DNA of 64,000 nucleotides. Origin: Acephala macrosclerotiorum (Eukaryota > Ascomycota > Leotiomycetes > Helotiales > Mollisiaceae). The position numbers and the translations under genes were made by a program. Positions 1 to 10,805 of this stretch are shown here, piece by piece (the stretch's first letter is position 1; every line of letters begins with the position of its first letter). The stretch is from positions 28,786 through 92,785 of the forward strand of contig MU119426.1 in the NCBI GenBank assembly GCA_014904845.1, read 5' to 3'. The notes below the pieces were generated by a model. That model was not told the origin of the DNA. It saw only the letters and a list, made by a program, of their open reading frames with translations, and did not search any database.

Positions 1-552
1 GATCGCAGATGTGCCATTGGTAAGCTCATTCGACAAGCCGTTGGTGAGTGCCTGTTTCTGGACCAGCATGCGTCCAAGCATGCTTCCCTCCTCTCGAATT
101 CTCTTAGTCAATGCTCTTGTATCCACACCATACATTGCAGGTATGCCTTGTTCCTTCAACCACGTCCCGAGGGAAGATGTTGCGAGGAAGTGTGAAAAGT
201 CTTCGCCCGAGTAGGATGCAGTGACTAGACCGGCGATATGGATCTGCGAGGACTCGAAATATGCTGGCAGATCTTTGAGGAGATCATCCATTGTCTCTCG
301 CGAAGGTACACCATAGTTGCCCACCAAAGGGAACGTAATGACCAAGATTTGTCCACGGTAGGAGGGGTCGGTTATAGATTCAGGGTACCCCACCATACCA
401 GTTTGGAATACCAATTCTCCAGCAATGCTCTTCTCCGCTCCGAAGCTGTATCCCTGGTAAACGACGCCATCTTGGAGCTCAAGAGCAATTCGACCTTCGC
501 CATCGTGTTGCGCCGTAACGGGGGGGTACACTGTGGCCATACTGGCGACCAT
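1..552 (-). CDS. CPA1: Arginine-specific carbamoyl-phosphate synthase small subunit, 5' part (runs off window)
   Basis: The reverse strand encodes the N-terminal part of a carbamoyl-phosphate synthase small (glutaminase) chain. In fungi this is the arginine-pathway enzyme, usually mitochondrial, which supplies ammonia from glutamine to the large subunit for carbamoyl phosphate. Family landmarks visible in order are [47 protein letters not shown] and [19 protein letters not shown]. All belong to the small-chain N-terminal domain; the amidotransferase triad domain lies beyond position 1. I placed the start at an ATG at 552; a second ATG follows four codons later. The open frame continues upstream without an obvious ATG, and a typical acceptor-like CAG lies near 565, so a short 5' exon with the mitochondrial presequence may be missing. 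The identification is strong and the 5' end is uncertain. Confidence 0.9.
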   Translation of the reverse strand, partial: MVASMATVYPPVTAQHDGEGRIALELQDGVVYQGYSFGAEKSIAGELVFQTGMVGYPESITDPSYRGQILVITFPLVGNYGVPSRETMDDLLKDLPAYFESSQIHIAGLVTASYSGEDFSHFLATSSLGTWLKEQGIPAMYGVDTRALTKRIREEGSMLGRMLVQKQALTNGLSNELTNGTSAI

Positions 553-2232
553 TTCCCGGCGAAGCTGGGAGATAGAATTGGTACGGTGTGGTCGAGGCAA
601 TGGGTAGTGGGCAGCGCAACAGCAAGGTAGGTAGTGACGGTGAGGGAACAAAATAATGTAGAATAAATGTGTGCAGATTTGGGAAGTCGAAAATCCTCGG
701 AGGGAAGGCGCAGCTGAGGGCAGTAGACGAAGAGCAAAGGCGGGACAGGGTTCCACGCGGGAAGGTGCGACGCAGAACCTCGAAAGCCACAGACAGTATG
801 ATTTGCTGCTGTTGTAGACTTTGTTGGCTCAGATCATTGAATTGCGTATGCTCTTCGGTGTACACAGTTAAGTGCAAGAGGAAGAGAGAGAGGATTTTCT
901 TTTCTTGGTGGAGTTTTGCAACTTAGGGAAAAAATCCAGCGGAGAATCATTGTTCCAGCCGAGACTACTAAGCCGGGAATAGATATGTGCGGTCAGCGTT
1001 TTCAGGGGTCTCACCGTTCCCTCTGAAGCTTTCAAATCTTCATTGTCCTTCGGGTTGCCTCTGAGAATTGACGGTCTTTATATCTCCACCGTTGCTCTCG
1101 TCCTGATAGCAACGTCGAGGGTATCTTGTGTACTGAGTGAGGGGCAATCGCGGGAAACGCAAGGAAGGAAGCCTGCATAAAAACGGGTTCTAGCCTTGCA
1201 TGGGGTTCTACCGCCTCGAAAACTCGATATTTTCAACATTCCAACACATTTTCTTGGTGTGTGTCATACAAAGAGAGATACTCGATTCAAGGAAGACCTA
1301 AGATTGTTACACAAGTACAAAATAGTTCGATCTCACACCGGTACACGTGGTTGGTGATGCAAAACGGAATTCTAGCCTTGCATCTGATCCTTGAAGATAT
1401 TGAGAATACTCGACTCGAGATGAAATCAATGACAATGAGTCCAATTCATGCTAGCTGAGCTGCTCTCTTTCATCGAACGTCGAGAGAACGATGTATCCTA
1501 GAAACAGAAAGAACTTTTGCCATCCAAAACAATAGTTCGCTGATAAATCTTCGAATGGGTGGTCAGAAGGGTGCGCAACATAAAGTAGGCACACCATGGG
1601 TAGGTAGCCTTGCATGTCAGCCTCGGCCCAGAAAGACTGCACCAGACAACACTCAATGGTTGCATCACAAGCAACCGAGCAGCCAAGAATTAGACTTCAA
1701 GATTCCCATAAAATACTTGATGAATTCTCTGTCCTAGTCACATGCATTTCCCATCTCTCACTCCATCTACCCGGCGGTGTCAGCGGTGAGCTTGAGAGCG
1801 AGGCGTGTGAAGTTCCTATCCCTATGATTGGCCGTGTGTTTACTAGATCTGCATGTTGCAGCTGCACTTCAGGATTTTGTGTGCCACCAACGCGAGTCGA
1901 GGATGGATTCCTCACTATTCTGGCCATATCAAAAGGTCATGTGCGCTCGACACCGATAAGCAGTTATCATTTTCAAAGAGAATCGTGAGGGTATTCCAGC
2001 TTTTTTCCTTTAATTATTTGTTGTGATCGACGTGTCCGAGGATGAGCCATATTCGGAGTAATATTTATTTATTTACTACTTACTTCGCCGCCTCCAAGCC
2101 TTGTCTCGCATCGCAATGTCTGATTTGAACATACACACCAACCACCACAGATAATTCTTGCCGGTTAGGGAGATTGGGAGCTGGAGGAGGAAAACGACTG
2201 GTTGGAATTTGGAATTTCCATTTTACAACAAG
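553..2232. other. Divergent intergenic region between CPA1 and the TRP-like channel gene
   Basis: Both neighbours are transcribed away from this region, so it holds two promoters. On the CPA1 side I looked for the conserved upstream arginine attenuator peptide (family ending like SDHLWRAL) in all frames of the leader and did not see it. Short open frames here lack any recognisable motif. Base composition is ordinary and no repeat was seen. Confidence 0.5.
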
Positions 2233-5200
2233 ATGTTGTCTTCTCTGCTGCGGCCCAAGAAGCATCGTCAACACGTCGAAGAAGGCTCTGTTTTCTCCAC
2301 GCCTTACGAGCAACGACGACATGCCACTGCAGATTTCACGGAGGACGATGGCGAAGATGAAGAATCTGATGAGGACGACGAGGAGGAAGGAGAAGAGGAT
2401 GTAGACGAAGAAGATGGCGGAGAAGATTCTCCTCTCCTGCCTATCTTCTCTGCCGCACATCTTGGTACGGTTGCGAAAGCCTTCAATCAACTACCTGCTG
2501 ACTCCAGAGTAGATGCCTTACCTGTATATAACCTTACGCATGCGATACGACTGATTGTCCTCCCACGAACCGAAACCACCCTGACCTGGGACCAACTTCG
2601 ATCGCCCCAGGTCTCTCAATTCCTCGTTAAGCCTATGCAGCAACAGATTCGAACATCACACTTCTCTCGGGCGACACTGTATGCATTGATGGCCAATTGC
2701 TTGCAGTTCCAGAAAGAGAGCCAGGCAAATCCAGGAAATGCTGGCAACAGTCGGACGAGAGCTCTGGTCTGCGAGTTACTTGCGATCAAGCTGTTGAAGG
2801 AATACAATACCAGAGAGTTGATTGACGCTTTGTCGTACGACTTCTACCCATTGCAAGGGCTTTCTGCTCCTGCATCGCCAGTCAATGGGCAGAGCCGCCC
2901 CCGGCCTGTCGCTGCGCGCATATCGACGTTGGAAGTGGCCATTAGAGCATCTGCGAAACGTTTCATAGCCCATCCTCTCGTTGTACAACAACTCGAGGCT
3001 ATCTGGGCTGGTACAATCGTCTTCCACTCAGCAGCAGACAATCTTCATCGAAGACCACCAGAGCCGCAAATGCAAGAATATCGAAGGCATAATCAGAGTG
3101 CACCACTCTTGACGGTACCAGAACATGGTTACGGAACTGCAAATCGTGGCCATTCCTCGCCCGACAAGCAGCCACCATCCCCATCTCCACAATACACAAC
3201 GCTAGTTCGCAGAACGGTCACTCTCTACGACCCCCGAGATGCGTCGCTGTTCAAGCTCTCCCGACTGAGAGTGCCGCGCTACAGACAATTCTTCTCCACC
3301 TGTTCTCTTGCTATACTGCTGGTACTTTTCATCGCTGTCTTGGCCCAACGCTCCACTGAAATCACTACCCTTGAGGTTGTATTTTGGTTCTGGAGCTTTG
3401 GGTTCATGCTTGATGAAGTGGTCGGGTTCAACGAGCAAGGCTTCAGCTTGTACATCATGAGCTTCTGGAATGCTTTTGATCTGGGAATACTGCTCCTGCT
3501 GACTATATACTATTGCATGCGTTTATACGGTCTTTTTCTAGTCAACGAGGGGAGAAGGGGGTGGAATAGTATGGCTTACGATGTCCTCGCCACGAATGCG
3601 ATCCTTCTCTTCCCTCGGCTGTTCAGCGTGCTTGATCACTATCGATATTTCTCCCAGCTGTTGATTGCCTTTCGTCTGATGGCTATTGATCTCGTGGCAG
3701 TTTTTGTCCTAGTTCTTATTGCCTGCAGTGGCTTTTTCGTCGCATTCACACTCTCATTCGGCGAAGGACAATACGATGCAGCAGAAGTGGCATACAAAAT
3801 CTTTCAAATCTTAATGGGATTTACTCCGGCTGCGTGGGAAGCTTGGGAGACATATAATGGACTTGGAAGAGCTCTCCTCGTGCTCTTCCTGTTCATTTGT
3901 CACTTCCTGATTGTCACCATCCTGATCACAGTCCTCACGAACTCGTTCATGGCAATCGTGTCGAATGCAGACCAAGAACATCAGTTTGTATTCGCCGTCA
4001 ACACGATCAGCATGGTCAAGAACGATGCCCTCTTCTCCTACGTCGCTCCGAGCAACATCTTCGCCTGGGTTCTGACGCCTCTGAGGTTTTGCATGCCATT
4101 CCGGCTGTTTGTGAAGACGAACCGTACAATCATCAAGGCCTCGCATTTCCCTCTTCTTTTCGGTATATATATCTACGAGAGGATATTCCTTGCCAGGACT
4201 GTGTTCGACCCAACAGATCTCATCGAGAACAATCCAAAAGGCCGAAGAAGGATCATTTCATTCCAGGACACAAAGACTGCGCTGTTCAGTCCCAATGCGC
4301 GACTTCGGCAAGAATCGATTGCTGGTTTCCAGAAGGACAAGGCTTTGGAGGAAGTTTTCAGACTCGCACCAAGACCAGAAACACTGCGAAGTACCAGGAG
4401 AAGTATCGAGCGTCGGCAGACACATAATGTTGTGAGTAATTGGATGGACCACAATAGCGGGGTTGCAAGCCCGCCTCAGGAGCAGGACCGATCAATTGTG
4501 GACAAACTAGAGATGAGACGGCAGGCCAGGAAAGCTACAATGATGAGGCATCGTGGAATCTCAGGCACTAGATCTGTCGCAAGCGATCCTGCCGAATTCA
4601 TGTCCCACGGCGGACTCGACTTTGGCGATCGTGAAGATGAGCCAGCAACTCCAGATGTCGGCGATCATTCAGATGAGGATGGAGATGATGAGTTGAACAC
4701 CCACGATGACGATGAAGGGTTCACACTCGATAAAGACACGACTCGCAATCGAAGCCGGGAAACCAGCGCAGATGACAAAGGAAGCTATTTCGCCACGCCA
4801 ACTCCTGCTCAAGTTCACGTTCCATCATCAACGTCCTCCCGAAAGCAACGCTTCGTCACAACATTTGCACCACCTACTTCTCCGCCCCGACGTCGAGGAC
4901 ATGATCGCAACATGTCAAGCAACACTATACTCTTCAACCCAATCTCCGACCGACAATCTTCTGCCTCACCACCCCGCTCTCGCCCCTTAACAGCAAAGCA
5001 CCACTCGACTGCTAACACGAGGACACACACCCCAACTGGACTAGGAACTCGCACACCAAGACATTCTATCTACACCCAAACCCAAGTCAAACCCCGCCCA
5101 ATCATGCCAGCCCGACAAAACGTCCAATCAGTACCCAACTTCAACCTTGACTCCCAACTCGCGACCGGCAGCCGCTCTCGCCACGTCCGACACCGAAGAT

Positions 5201-5724
5201 CAAGCATGGACATGGGAATGTCTGAAATCGGACTCGACAACAACGCCCCAGGCATGCAGCTAGGCGCAGTACCCAGCTCCTTCGCAACCCAACTCGCAAT
5301 GGCAACCGGTGGATTGAAAGCCTTTGGTGGCCGCGCGGAGGAGAAAGGCGAAGACACAGATGGTATGATGGGTCGTCTCATGCTAGCACGAATGAAAACC
5401 CTCGAAGAAGGATTCGCAGAAGTAGTGAAAGAATTCCGTGGTATGAGGACAGCTGGCAATAGTTCGGTCGAGAATGACGAGAATCAAAGTCCCAACAAAC
5501 CTTTGAAAGGAAAGGGCAAAGAGAAAGTGAAGAGGGAGAAGAAGAAAAGTGGATTGGGAATGGTGAGGACAACGAGCGAGGTTGATTTCGCGAAGATGGA
5601 TAGGGAAATAGAGAAGAAGGGGCAGAGGGAGGAGTTGAGGATGGGTGATGATGTTTTGACTGATAGAGATACCCCCGAAGGCGACATTATACGGAGATAT
5701 ATTTCGAAGGGAAGTTCGTTGTAG
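2233..5724 (+). CDS. YVC1: TRP-family (Yvc1/TRPY-like) vacuolar cation channel
   Basis: A single open frame of 1163 codons from the ATG at 2233 (context ACAAGATG). The frame is open 25 codons further upstream but without an ATG. Fungal Yvc1/TRPY channels release Ca2+ from the vacuole. Features in order: a very acidic Asp/Glu stretch (about residues 36-65); a conserved cytosolic domain with VYNLTHAIRL, QIRTSHFSRATLYALM and ELIDALSYDF motifs (about 95-230); a bundle of hydrophobic helices (about 355-590); and a pore-like segment with SFGEGQYD and LMGFTPAAWEAW before the last helix. A long, charged, Ser/Pro-rich C-terminal tail of over 500 residues follows. An acidic cluster in the tail (near 815-840) resembles the Ca2+-sensing acidic patch known in yeast Yvc1; that role is inferred. 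The protein is longer than yeast Yvc1 because of the tail. No intron is needed. Confidence 0.9.
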   Translation: MLSSLLRPKKHRQHVEEGSVFSTPYEQRRHATADFTEDDGEDEESDEDDEEEGEEDVDEEDGGEDSPLLPIFSAAHLGTVAKAFNQLPADSRVDALPVYNLTHAIRLIVLPRTETTLTWDQLRSPQVSQFLVKPMQQQIRTSHFSRATLYALMANCLQFQKESQANPGNAGNSRTRALVCELLAIKLLKEYNTRELIDALSYDFYPLQGLSAPASPVNGQSRPRPVAARISTLEVAIRASAKRFIAHPLVVQQLEAIWAGTIVFHSAADNLHRRPPEPQMQEYRRHNQSAPLLTVPEHGYGTANRGHSSPDKQPPSPSPQYTTLVRRTVTLYDPRDASLFKLSRLRVPRYRQFFSTCSLAILLVLFIAVLAQRSTEITTLEVVFWFWSFGFMLDEVVGFNEQGFSLYIMSFWNAFDLGILLLLTIYYCMRLYGLFLVNEGRRGWNSMAYDVLATNAILLFPRLFSVLDHYRYFSQLLIAFRLMAIDLVAVFVLVLIACSGFFVAFTLSFGEGQYDAAEVAYKIFQILMGFTPAAWEAWETYNGLGRALLVLFLFICHFLIVTILITVLTNSFMAIVSNADQEHQFVFAVNTISMVKNDALFSYVAPSNIFAWVLTPLRFCMPFRLFVKTNRTIIKASHFPLLFGIYIYERIFLARTVFDPTDLIENNPKGRRRIISFQDTKTALFSPNARLRQESIAGFQKDKALEEVFRLAPRPETLRSTRRSIERRQTHNVVSNWMDHNSGVASPPQEQDRSIVDKLEMRRQARKATMMRHRGISGTRSVASDPAEFMSHGGLDFGDREDEPATPDVGDHSDEDGDDELNTHDDDEGFTLDKDTTRNRSRETSADDKGSYFATPTPAQVHVPSSTSSRKQRFVTTFAPPTSPPRRRGHDRNMSSNTILFNPISDRQSSASPPRSRPLTAKHHSTANTRTHTPTGLGTRTPRHSIYTQTQVKPRPIMPARQNVQSVPNFNLDSQLATGSRSRHVRHRRSSMDMGMSEIGLDNNAPGMQLGAVPSSFATQLAMATGGLKAFGGRAEEKGEDTDGMMGRLMLARMKTLEEGFAEVVKEFRGMRTAGNSSVENDENQSPNKPLKGKGKEKVKREKKKSGLGMVRTTSEVDFAKMDREIEKKGQREELRMGDDVLTDRDTPEGDIIRRYISKGSSL

Positions 5725-6781
5725 GGATTTTGGGGGAGTTCAAGGGATGCATATACATAAGAGATATTTGGGACTTGTATTTATGAATGTTGTAGTTTGT
5801 TCTGTTGGAATATACCCCGTTATTTTTCGGCTTGCAGCCAGATCTCCAGATCTCCAGATATCTGAATTTTCTCGGCTATGGTGTCGATAGACTTTTATAG
5901 TGCATGATACAATGTCCAGGTAGTCGAACCTTGTTTCTAACTCTTTCTATTTGCCTATAACGCATCTGCCCTTTTAAATGTAGCGAGGCAGGGGGTTCCG
6001 GCTGGCACAGACCAGAAAATTACCGGAATGGGTTTAAACCCCCTTTCCCGCCCCCAGCCTCGCTACATTTAAAAGGGTAGATAAGTTGTATCTCCGATCG
6101 CTCGCATTGTCCCCGAAGGTTGGCGGAGATAGGTGGTCATGGAAGTCTTTACTTCTCAAACCTTCTTACGAATTTGACCTTCGCATGAATATGCTACACT
6201 GCACAAGAATGGATTAATGGGAAGCTTCACTAAAGAGCATTGGGAGAGGGCCTTCCTTGGCAAGAAGAGGATTCAGGGGTTTGTGAGAAATGGAGTGGGA
6301 AGGGGTGGTTGAAGCTACGGATTACAAAAGAAATAGAGTTGGGGAGCACATTTTCAAACCTTGAGGGGCAATTAGACGAGTACGGACTTCGGTGCGTACG
6401 TGGTCAGAAGGAGCAATCCGACATCGAAAGATATTGAACGGGAAGTGGAGAGAAGCTCATGAGGTACGTGGCCTCCGATCTTACTAATCTCATCTGGCTT
6501 GCAATGAGAGAAAGCAACTGTGTAAACTCACGAGGCATCACTGTTAGAGATTCTGGACTGATGATCCCTCAGATGCACGTCTAAGTGGCGGCGGGTGAAA
6601 CTCGTACAGAGATCAAGAAGAGACTTTTGTTCATTATTACAAACAGATATTATGTACTAAGAACTGGATGTGAAAATCACCTATACAGTGCCACGATTGG
6701 CCCTCAAGTCACCAAATGAATGTCCCAAATTCCCTCCAGATGTTCGTGTACAGGATTTCCGATCTCATCATCACCCACTCA
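5725..6781. other. Intergenic region with one inverted repeat
   Basis: Contains the 3' flank of the channel gene and, on the opposite strand, the 3' flank of the cysteine-rich secreted gene. Apart from the inverted repeat listed separately and a short tandem run of CCAGATCT near 5837-5857, I see nothing recognisable. Short open frames at 6240-6437 and 6716-7114 look like chance or antisense frames. Confidence 0.5.
5964..6082. repeat. 119-bp inverted-repeat element (MITE-like or hairpin)
   Basis: Two arms of about 32 bases are near-perfect inverted copies: 5964-5995 begins ATCTGCCCTTTTAAATG and 6051-6082 ends CATTTAAAAGGGTAGAT. They differ at about two positions. The 55-base centre includes a smaller palindromic GGGTTTAAACCC. 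Flanking bases (TATAACGC and AAGTTGTA) are also partly complementary. The layout suits a miniature inverted-repeat transposon or a strong transcript hairpin downstream of the channel gene. No clear target duplication was found. Confidence 0.6.
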
Positions 6782-7485
6782 CTACAGATCAAAAATACTC
6801 TGCACCAACCTATCAACAAGACTCGGTGTAGAGCACCAAGTATACCACGTCCCATCATTCTCGCACTTTTCATTCTTCTCATCATAAGGACACCAATCAC
6901 TCTTACTCTTGCCACAATACGGCTGCTGCAAGACCGGACAAGTGGGTTTCGGCATAGCAGGCCAGTGACATTTCTGGTCTTTGTCGTTCCAGTACATGGG
7001 TTTCGGGCAGACGCATTTGTTTTGGTCGCAAGAGTATTTTTGCTTGTCTTTGCAGACGGGGGGTTGTGGTGGGTACCTGAAATTGAGATGTCAGTATACT
7101 CTGAGGGTGGATGAATATCCCAGGAGGATTGGGAGGTTGGCGGGGAAGAGAGAAGAGAGAAGAGGGAAAGGAGTGGGGAGGGCTTACTTTCCCTTCATCT
7201 TATCAGGCTCCTTGCCTTTCTCGCAGCACCAAGCAGAGTTGTAGCCGTTGTCCTCGCAGTAATCATTCTTCTGGTCTTCAAGACGTCAGCCGCCAGTTTC
7301 AAATGTCCCCGCGATTGCCGGGCGATCACAGATCAGGTGGAAAGGGAAGACATCTTACCGTATGGACACCACTTATCTTTATCCTTCGAACAATATGGAT
7401 TCTGCCTCTGGGGACACTGCAGCTGCGGTATAGGCTGATGGCAACACTTCTTCTTGTCGTTGTCCCAGGCCTTGTCGGGAGTACA
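6782..7485 (-). pseudogene. Secreted cysteine-rich two-module protein, 3' part (gene split by retrotransposon)
   Basis: Three exons on the reverse strand, 7485-7359, 7275-7188 and 7076-6782, joined by introns with GT-AG ends (7276-7358 and 7077-7187). They continue in frame from the signal-peptide exon at 19862-19996. Together they make 645 bases, 214 residues plus stop. The mature protein has two homologous Cys-rich modules. Each contains a Trp/Asn-Asp-x-x-Lys-Cys stretch, then NPYCSKDKDKWCPYD in module 1 and QPYCGKSKSDWCPYD in module 2, then CEDNG or CENDG and a final Trp-Cys pair. I do not recognise the family. Size, signal peptide and even-spaced cysteines resemble secreted effector-like or adhesive fungal proteins, which is only an analogy. 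No stop codon or frameshift lies in the exons, so the insertion is the only visible lesion. Expression of the 3' part alone is unlikely because it lacks a promoter and signal peptide. Confidence 0.75.
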
Positions 7486-7490
7486 TTTAC
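7486..7490. repeat. Target-site duplication, left copy (TTTAC)
   Basis: Five bases directly abutting the left LTR. The partner TTCAC flanks the right LTR at 19862-19866; the one difference is a C/T transition, as the surrounding RIP-like decay would cause. Confidence 0.75.
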
Positions 7491-7657
7491 TATAACAGTC
7501 CTCACCGCAAGATATACCACGGTCTCAGCGTAGTAGGTTTTGTCTGGAAAGTCTGTGTGTATTAGTGCGTCTAAAGAAAGAAAATCTCAAAAGAAAAAAA
7601 CTATTTAAAGTAGAATACTAAACTAAACTAATACTAGTCCACGTGACCATCCCAATA
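7491..7657 (-). repeat. 3' LTR of the retrotransposon
   Basis: 167 bases, aligned without gaps to 19695-19861; differences are mostly C/T or G/A transitions. The outer part (about 7491-7560) keeps its G and C bases. The inner part has lost many G bases to A, for example around 7580-7640. Confidence 0.85.
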
Positions 7658-7668
7658 TTTCCCTTCTT
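7658..7668 (-). other. Polypurine tract of the retrotransposon
   Basis: Reverse-strand AAGAAGGGAAA immediately before the TATTGGGA start of the 3' LTR. This is the usual place for the plus-strand primer of LTR elements and fixes the element's orientation. Confidence 0.6.
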
Positions 7669-10546
7669 AAAAAGTTCTCTCCGAGAAGCAACTAGTTACC
7701 AATCGTTTGCAACTAAAACAGTAATACTATTAGCGTTCTCAATGAGCCAAGTAACAATCCATCTCTAACTAGTATTATTTTCTTCATTTTTTCCATTTTT
7801 TTTATATTTTTTATTTTTTTTATTTTTTTTTATTTTTTTTATTTCTTTGATTATTTTTTTATTTCGTGTTTTTTCAATTTATATTATTTTTTTCGATTAT
7901 AATATTTCTATTAATTGTATTTTTTTTTTTTTAGTTTTAATATTTTTAATTATTATTTTATTTATTTTCGTTTTTTATAAAAATAGTAATTTTAACGATA
8001 AAATTTATAAATTGATTATAAAAAATTAAATATTAAATTTAAAATTCTTCGAAAAATTAATAATTATAATAATTTTTTTTAAAGTTCGTATAATAAATTA
8101 AAGCGTTTTATAATATAAATTTATTACTATTACGATTATATTATTAAATATCGAATTTATAAAAAAATTTAAATAATTAAATAATAATATTTTTAAAAAA
8201 TATTATATTAAATTTATAATTACAATTATAAATAAAAATAATATAAATTTTTATAATTAATAATAATTAATAATATATTTTTAGATTTTAATAAAAAAAA
8301 ATAAAAAAAATTTAAAAATATTTTAATTCGAATTTTTTTTTAAATGTTTTATAAATTTTAAAAAAAATTTTCAAAAAAAATTTAAATTAAATATTATTAG
8401 AAATTTAATTAACGATAATAAATTTTTTAATTAATAAATTAAAATTTTAAAAATAATAAATTTATATATTTTTTTATAATTAAAATAATAAAAAGTTTTT
8501 TTTAAAAAAAATCGTAATAATTTTAATAATTTTTATTATATTTCGAATATAATTTTTTTTTTAAATATAAATAAATTATATATATATATTTTTTTTTTAT
8601 TATAAATTTTATATTCGTTTTTTAAATATATTTTATTTTCGTTATACTCGTGAATTTTATAAACTTTGTAATTAGTATATTCGAAATATAAATAATCGTC
8701 GATATTGCAAATATCGTATAATTTATTATTTTTATTTTTATTATTTTTATTTTTTTAAAATAATTAAAATTTAAAAAATTTAAACTAAAAAACGAATAAA
8801 AAATATTTATTTTTTTTATATTTATACTCGTAATATTTAAAACAAATAAAAATAAAATATTAATTTATAAAAATTTAATAATCGAACTTTTTATAATTTT
8901 TTTAATTATATTAAAAATATTTTTAAAAAACGATAATATTGATTTTTATTAAAATATTTTTATTTTAATAAAATTGATTAAAGATTTTAAAAAATCGATT
9001 TCGAATTTTAAGAATTTTTAATCGTTTTTAAAAAAGTAATTTATAAAATTAAAAGTTTTTTTAAAAATAATAAATATAAATTCGTATTTATATTTTAAAA
9101 CTTGAATTAAATAATAGTATTTATTATTAACGAATTTGAAAAATAATTTAATATTCGATACGAAAACGATAATAATATTTCGATTAATATTTTAAACGAT
9201 TTTAATTATTAAAAATTCGAAATTGAAATTATAAAATAAATCGAATTTAAATTGAATTATTATAGTTTTTATTTTGTAAACGTAAATCGAAATAATTAAT
9301 AAATTTTTTTTAATAAAAAACTTTATAAATAATAATTTTTTTTGAATTTTAATAAATATTTATAAAGTAATTTATTAAGTAATAAAATTGTAAATCGAAA
9401 TATTAATATTTTATTTTTTATTTTTATTATTAAAAATAAATACGATTTTGAAATTATTATTAATATTAAAAAATTCGTAGAAATATTTATAAAAAAATAC
9501 GATTTTTAAAAGTATTAATTTATTAATATTATTATTTATTATTATATTTTTGTAATATTTAAAAAAAAATTATTAAATTAAATTCGAAATATATATTTTA
9601 TATTATTTGTTTAAATATAATATAAAACGTTAAAAATAAATTAAACGTTTTAAAATAAAATATATTAAAACTTTAAAAAACGAGTTTTAAAATTTTAAAT
9701 TGTATATTATACAAATAAAAAATTTTATTTAACGAATATTTTTATTGTCGATTAAAAATTAAAACGAGAAAATATTAATAAAAACGTAAATTATAATAAA
9801 AAAACATTTTATATTTTCATCGAAAAATAAAATTAAAAAAATGAAAATAATTTATTAAAAAAAAAATTTAATTATTTGTATTAATATAATTATAACGATA
9901 TTTATTATACGTAAAATATTTTATATTAATAATTTTTAAAAAGTATTAAATTCGATTATTTTTTATTTATTTATAGTATTATTTAAATTACGTTTAATAT
10001 AATTTATAATAATTTATAAAGTTTTATATTATTTATTATTTTTTTTTTTAATGTAAAACTTGTTTTATATAGTTTTATATAAAGTTATATTTTTAATTTC
10101 AAATATAAAATTTTTATTATTATATTTACGATTTTTTTTTATTAATTTAATTTTATTATATATATATTTTTTCGATATAAACGTTAAAATTTTATTGATT
10201 TTTTTAATAAAATTTTTATGAAATTTTAATAATTATATTTGTTTTTAATAATTAATATTAAATTATTAATATTTTTATTGATTTTTTAAATAAATAAAAT
10301 CGTATAACGATATTTGCAATTGGTAATATGTAAAATTTCGTAAAAATTATATAATTTTGAATAAAAATATAATTATAAATAATATTTTTAAAAAATTTTA
10401 CGAAAGTTTTTTTTTGATATAAAGTAAATTTATTATAATATTTTTTTTAATTTTTTATTATTATATATTTAAAGAAGTTTATAATAAAAAATTCGAGAAT
10501 ATTATTAAAATTTACGAAATATTTAATTAAATATAAAAATAAATAT

Positions 10547-10805
10547 TGTGATAAGACTATATGCTCTCTCTTTAAAAATCCTTGTAAATAGCTAGTTTCG
10601 AGAGCAGTACTGGTCACGTGTCTTCTAGTACATAAGGAGCTTTCGCTCACTATAGACTAATCAACAACTTTTTCTATTTCTACTTTGATTGATTGATTGA
10701 TTGATTTACGGATTACGGATTACTTCGAATGAGTCTAGTCTACTGACTAAGACGAACTGATCTACGGTTGGGCCTTTTTGCTTTGTGCTCTATTGCTTTT
10801 CTACA
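10547..10805 (+). repeat. 259-bp dispersed repeat, copy A
   Basis: A GC-normal island starting TGTGATAAGACTATATGC and ending TTTTCTACA. It matches the copy at 18351-18609 in inverted orientation at equal length. Differences are C/T and G/A transitions. It has LTR-like TG...CA ends but also TATTGT...ACAATA palindromic edges, so it may be a solo LTR or a TIR element. It includes four GATT tandem units followed by two GGATTAC units near 10688-10722. Confidence 0.75.

Noticed and set aside
238..630. Forward frame opposite the start of CPA1
   Set aside because: It is antisense to a clearly identified conserved enzyme.
10685..10725. GATT/GGATTAC tandem units as a CRISPR-like array
   Set aside because: Units are 4-7 bases with no spacers, and they occur identically in both copies of the 259-bp repeat.
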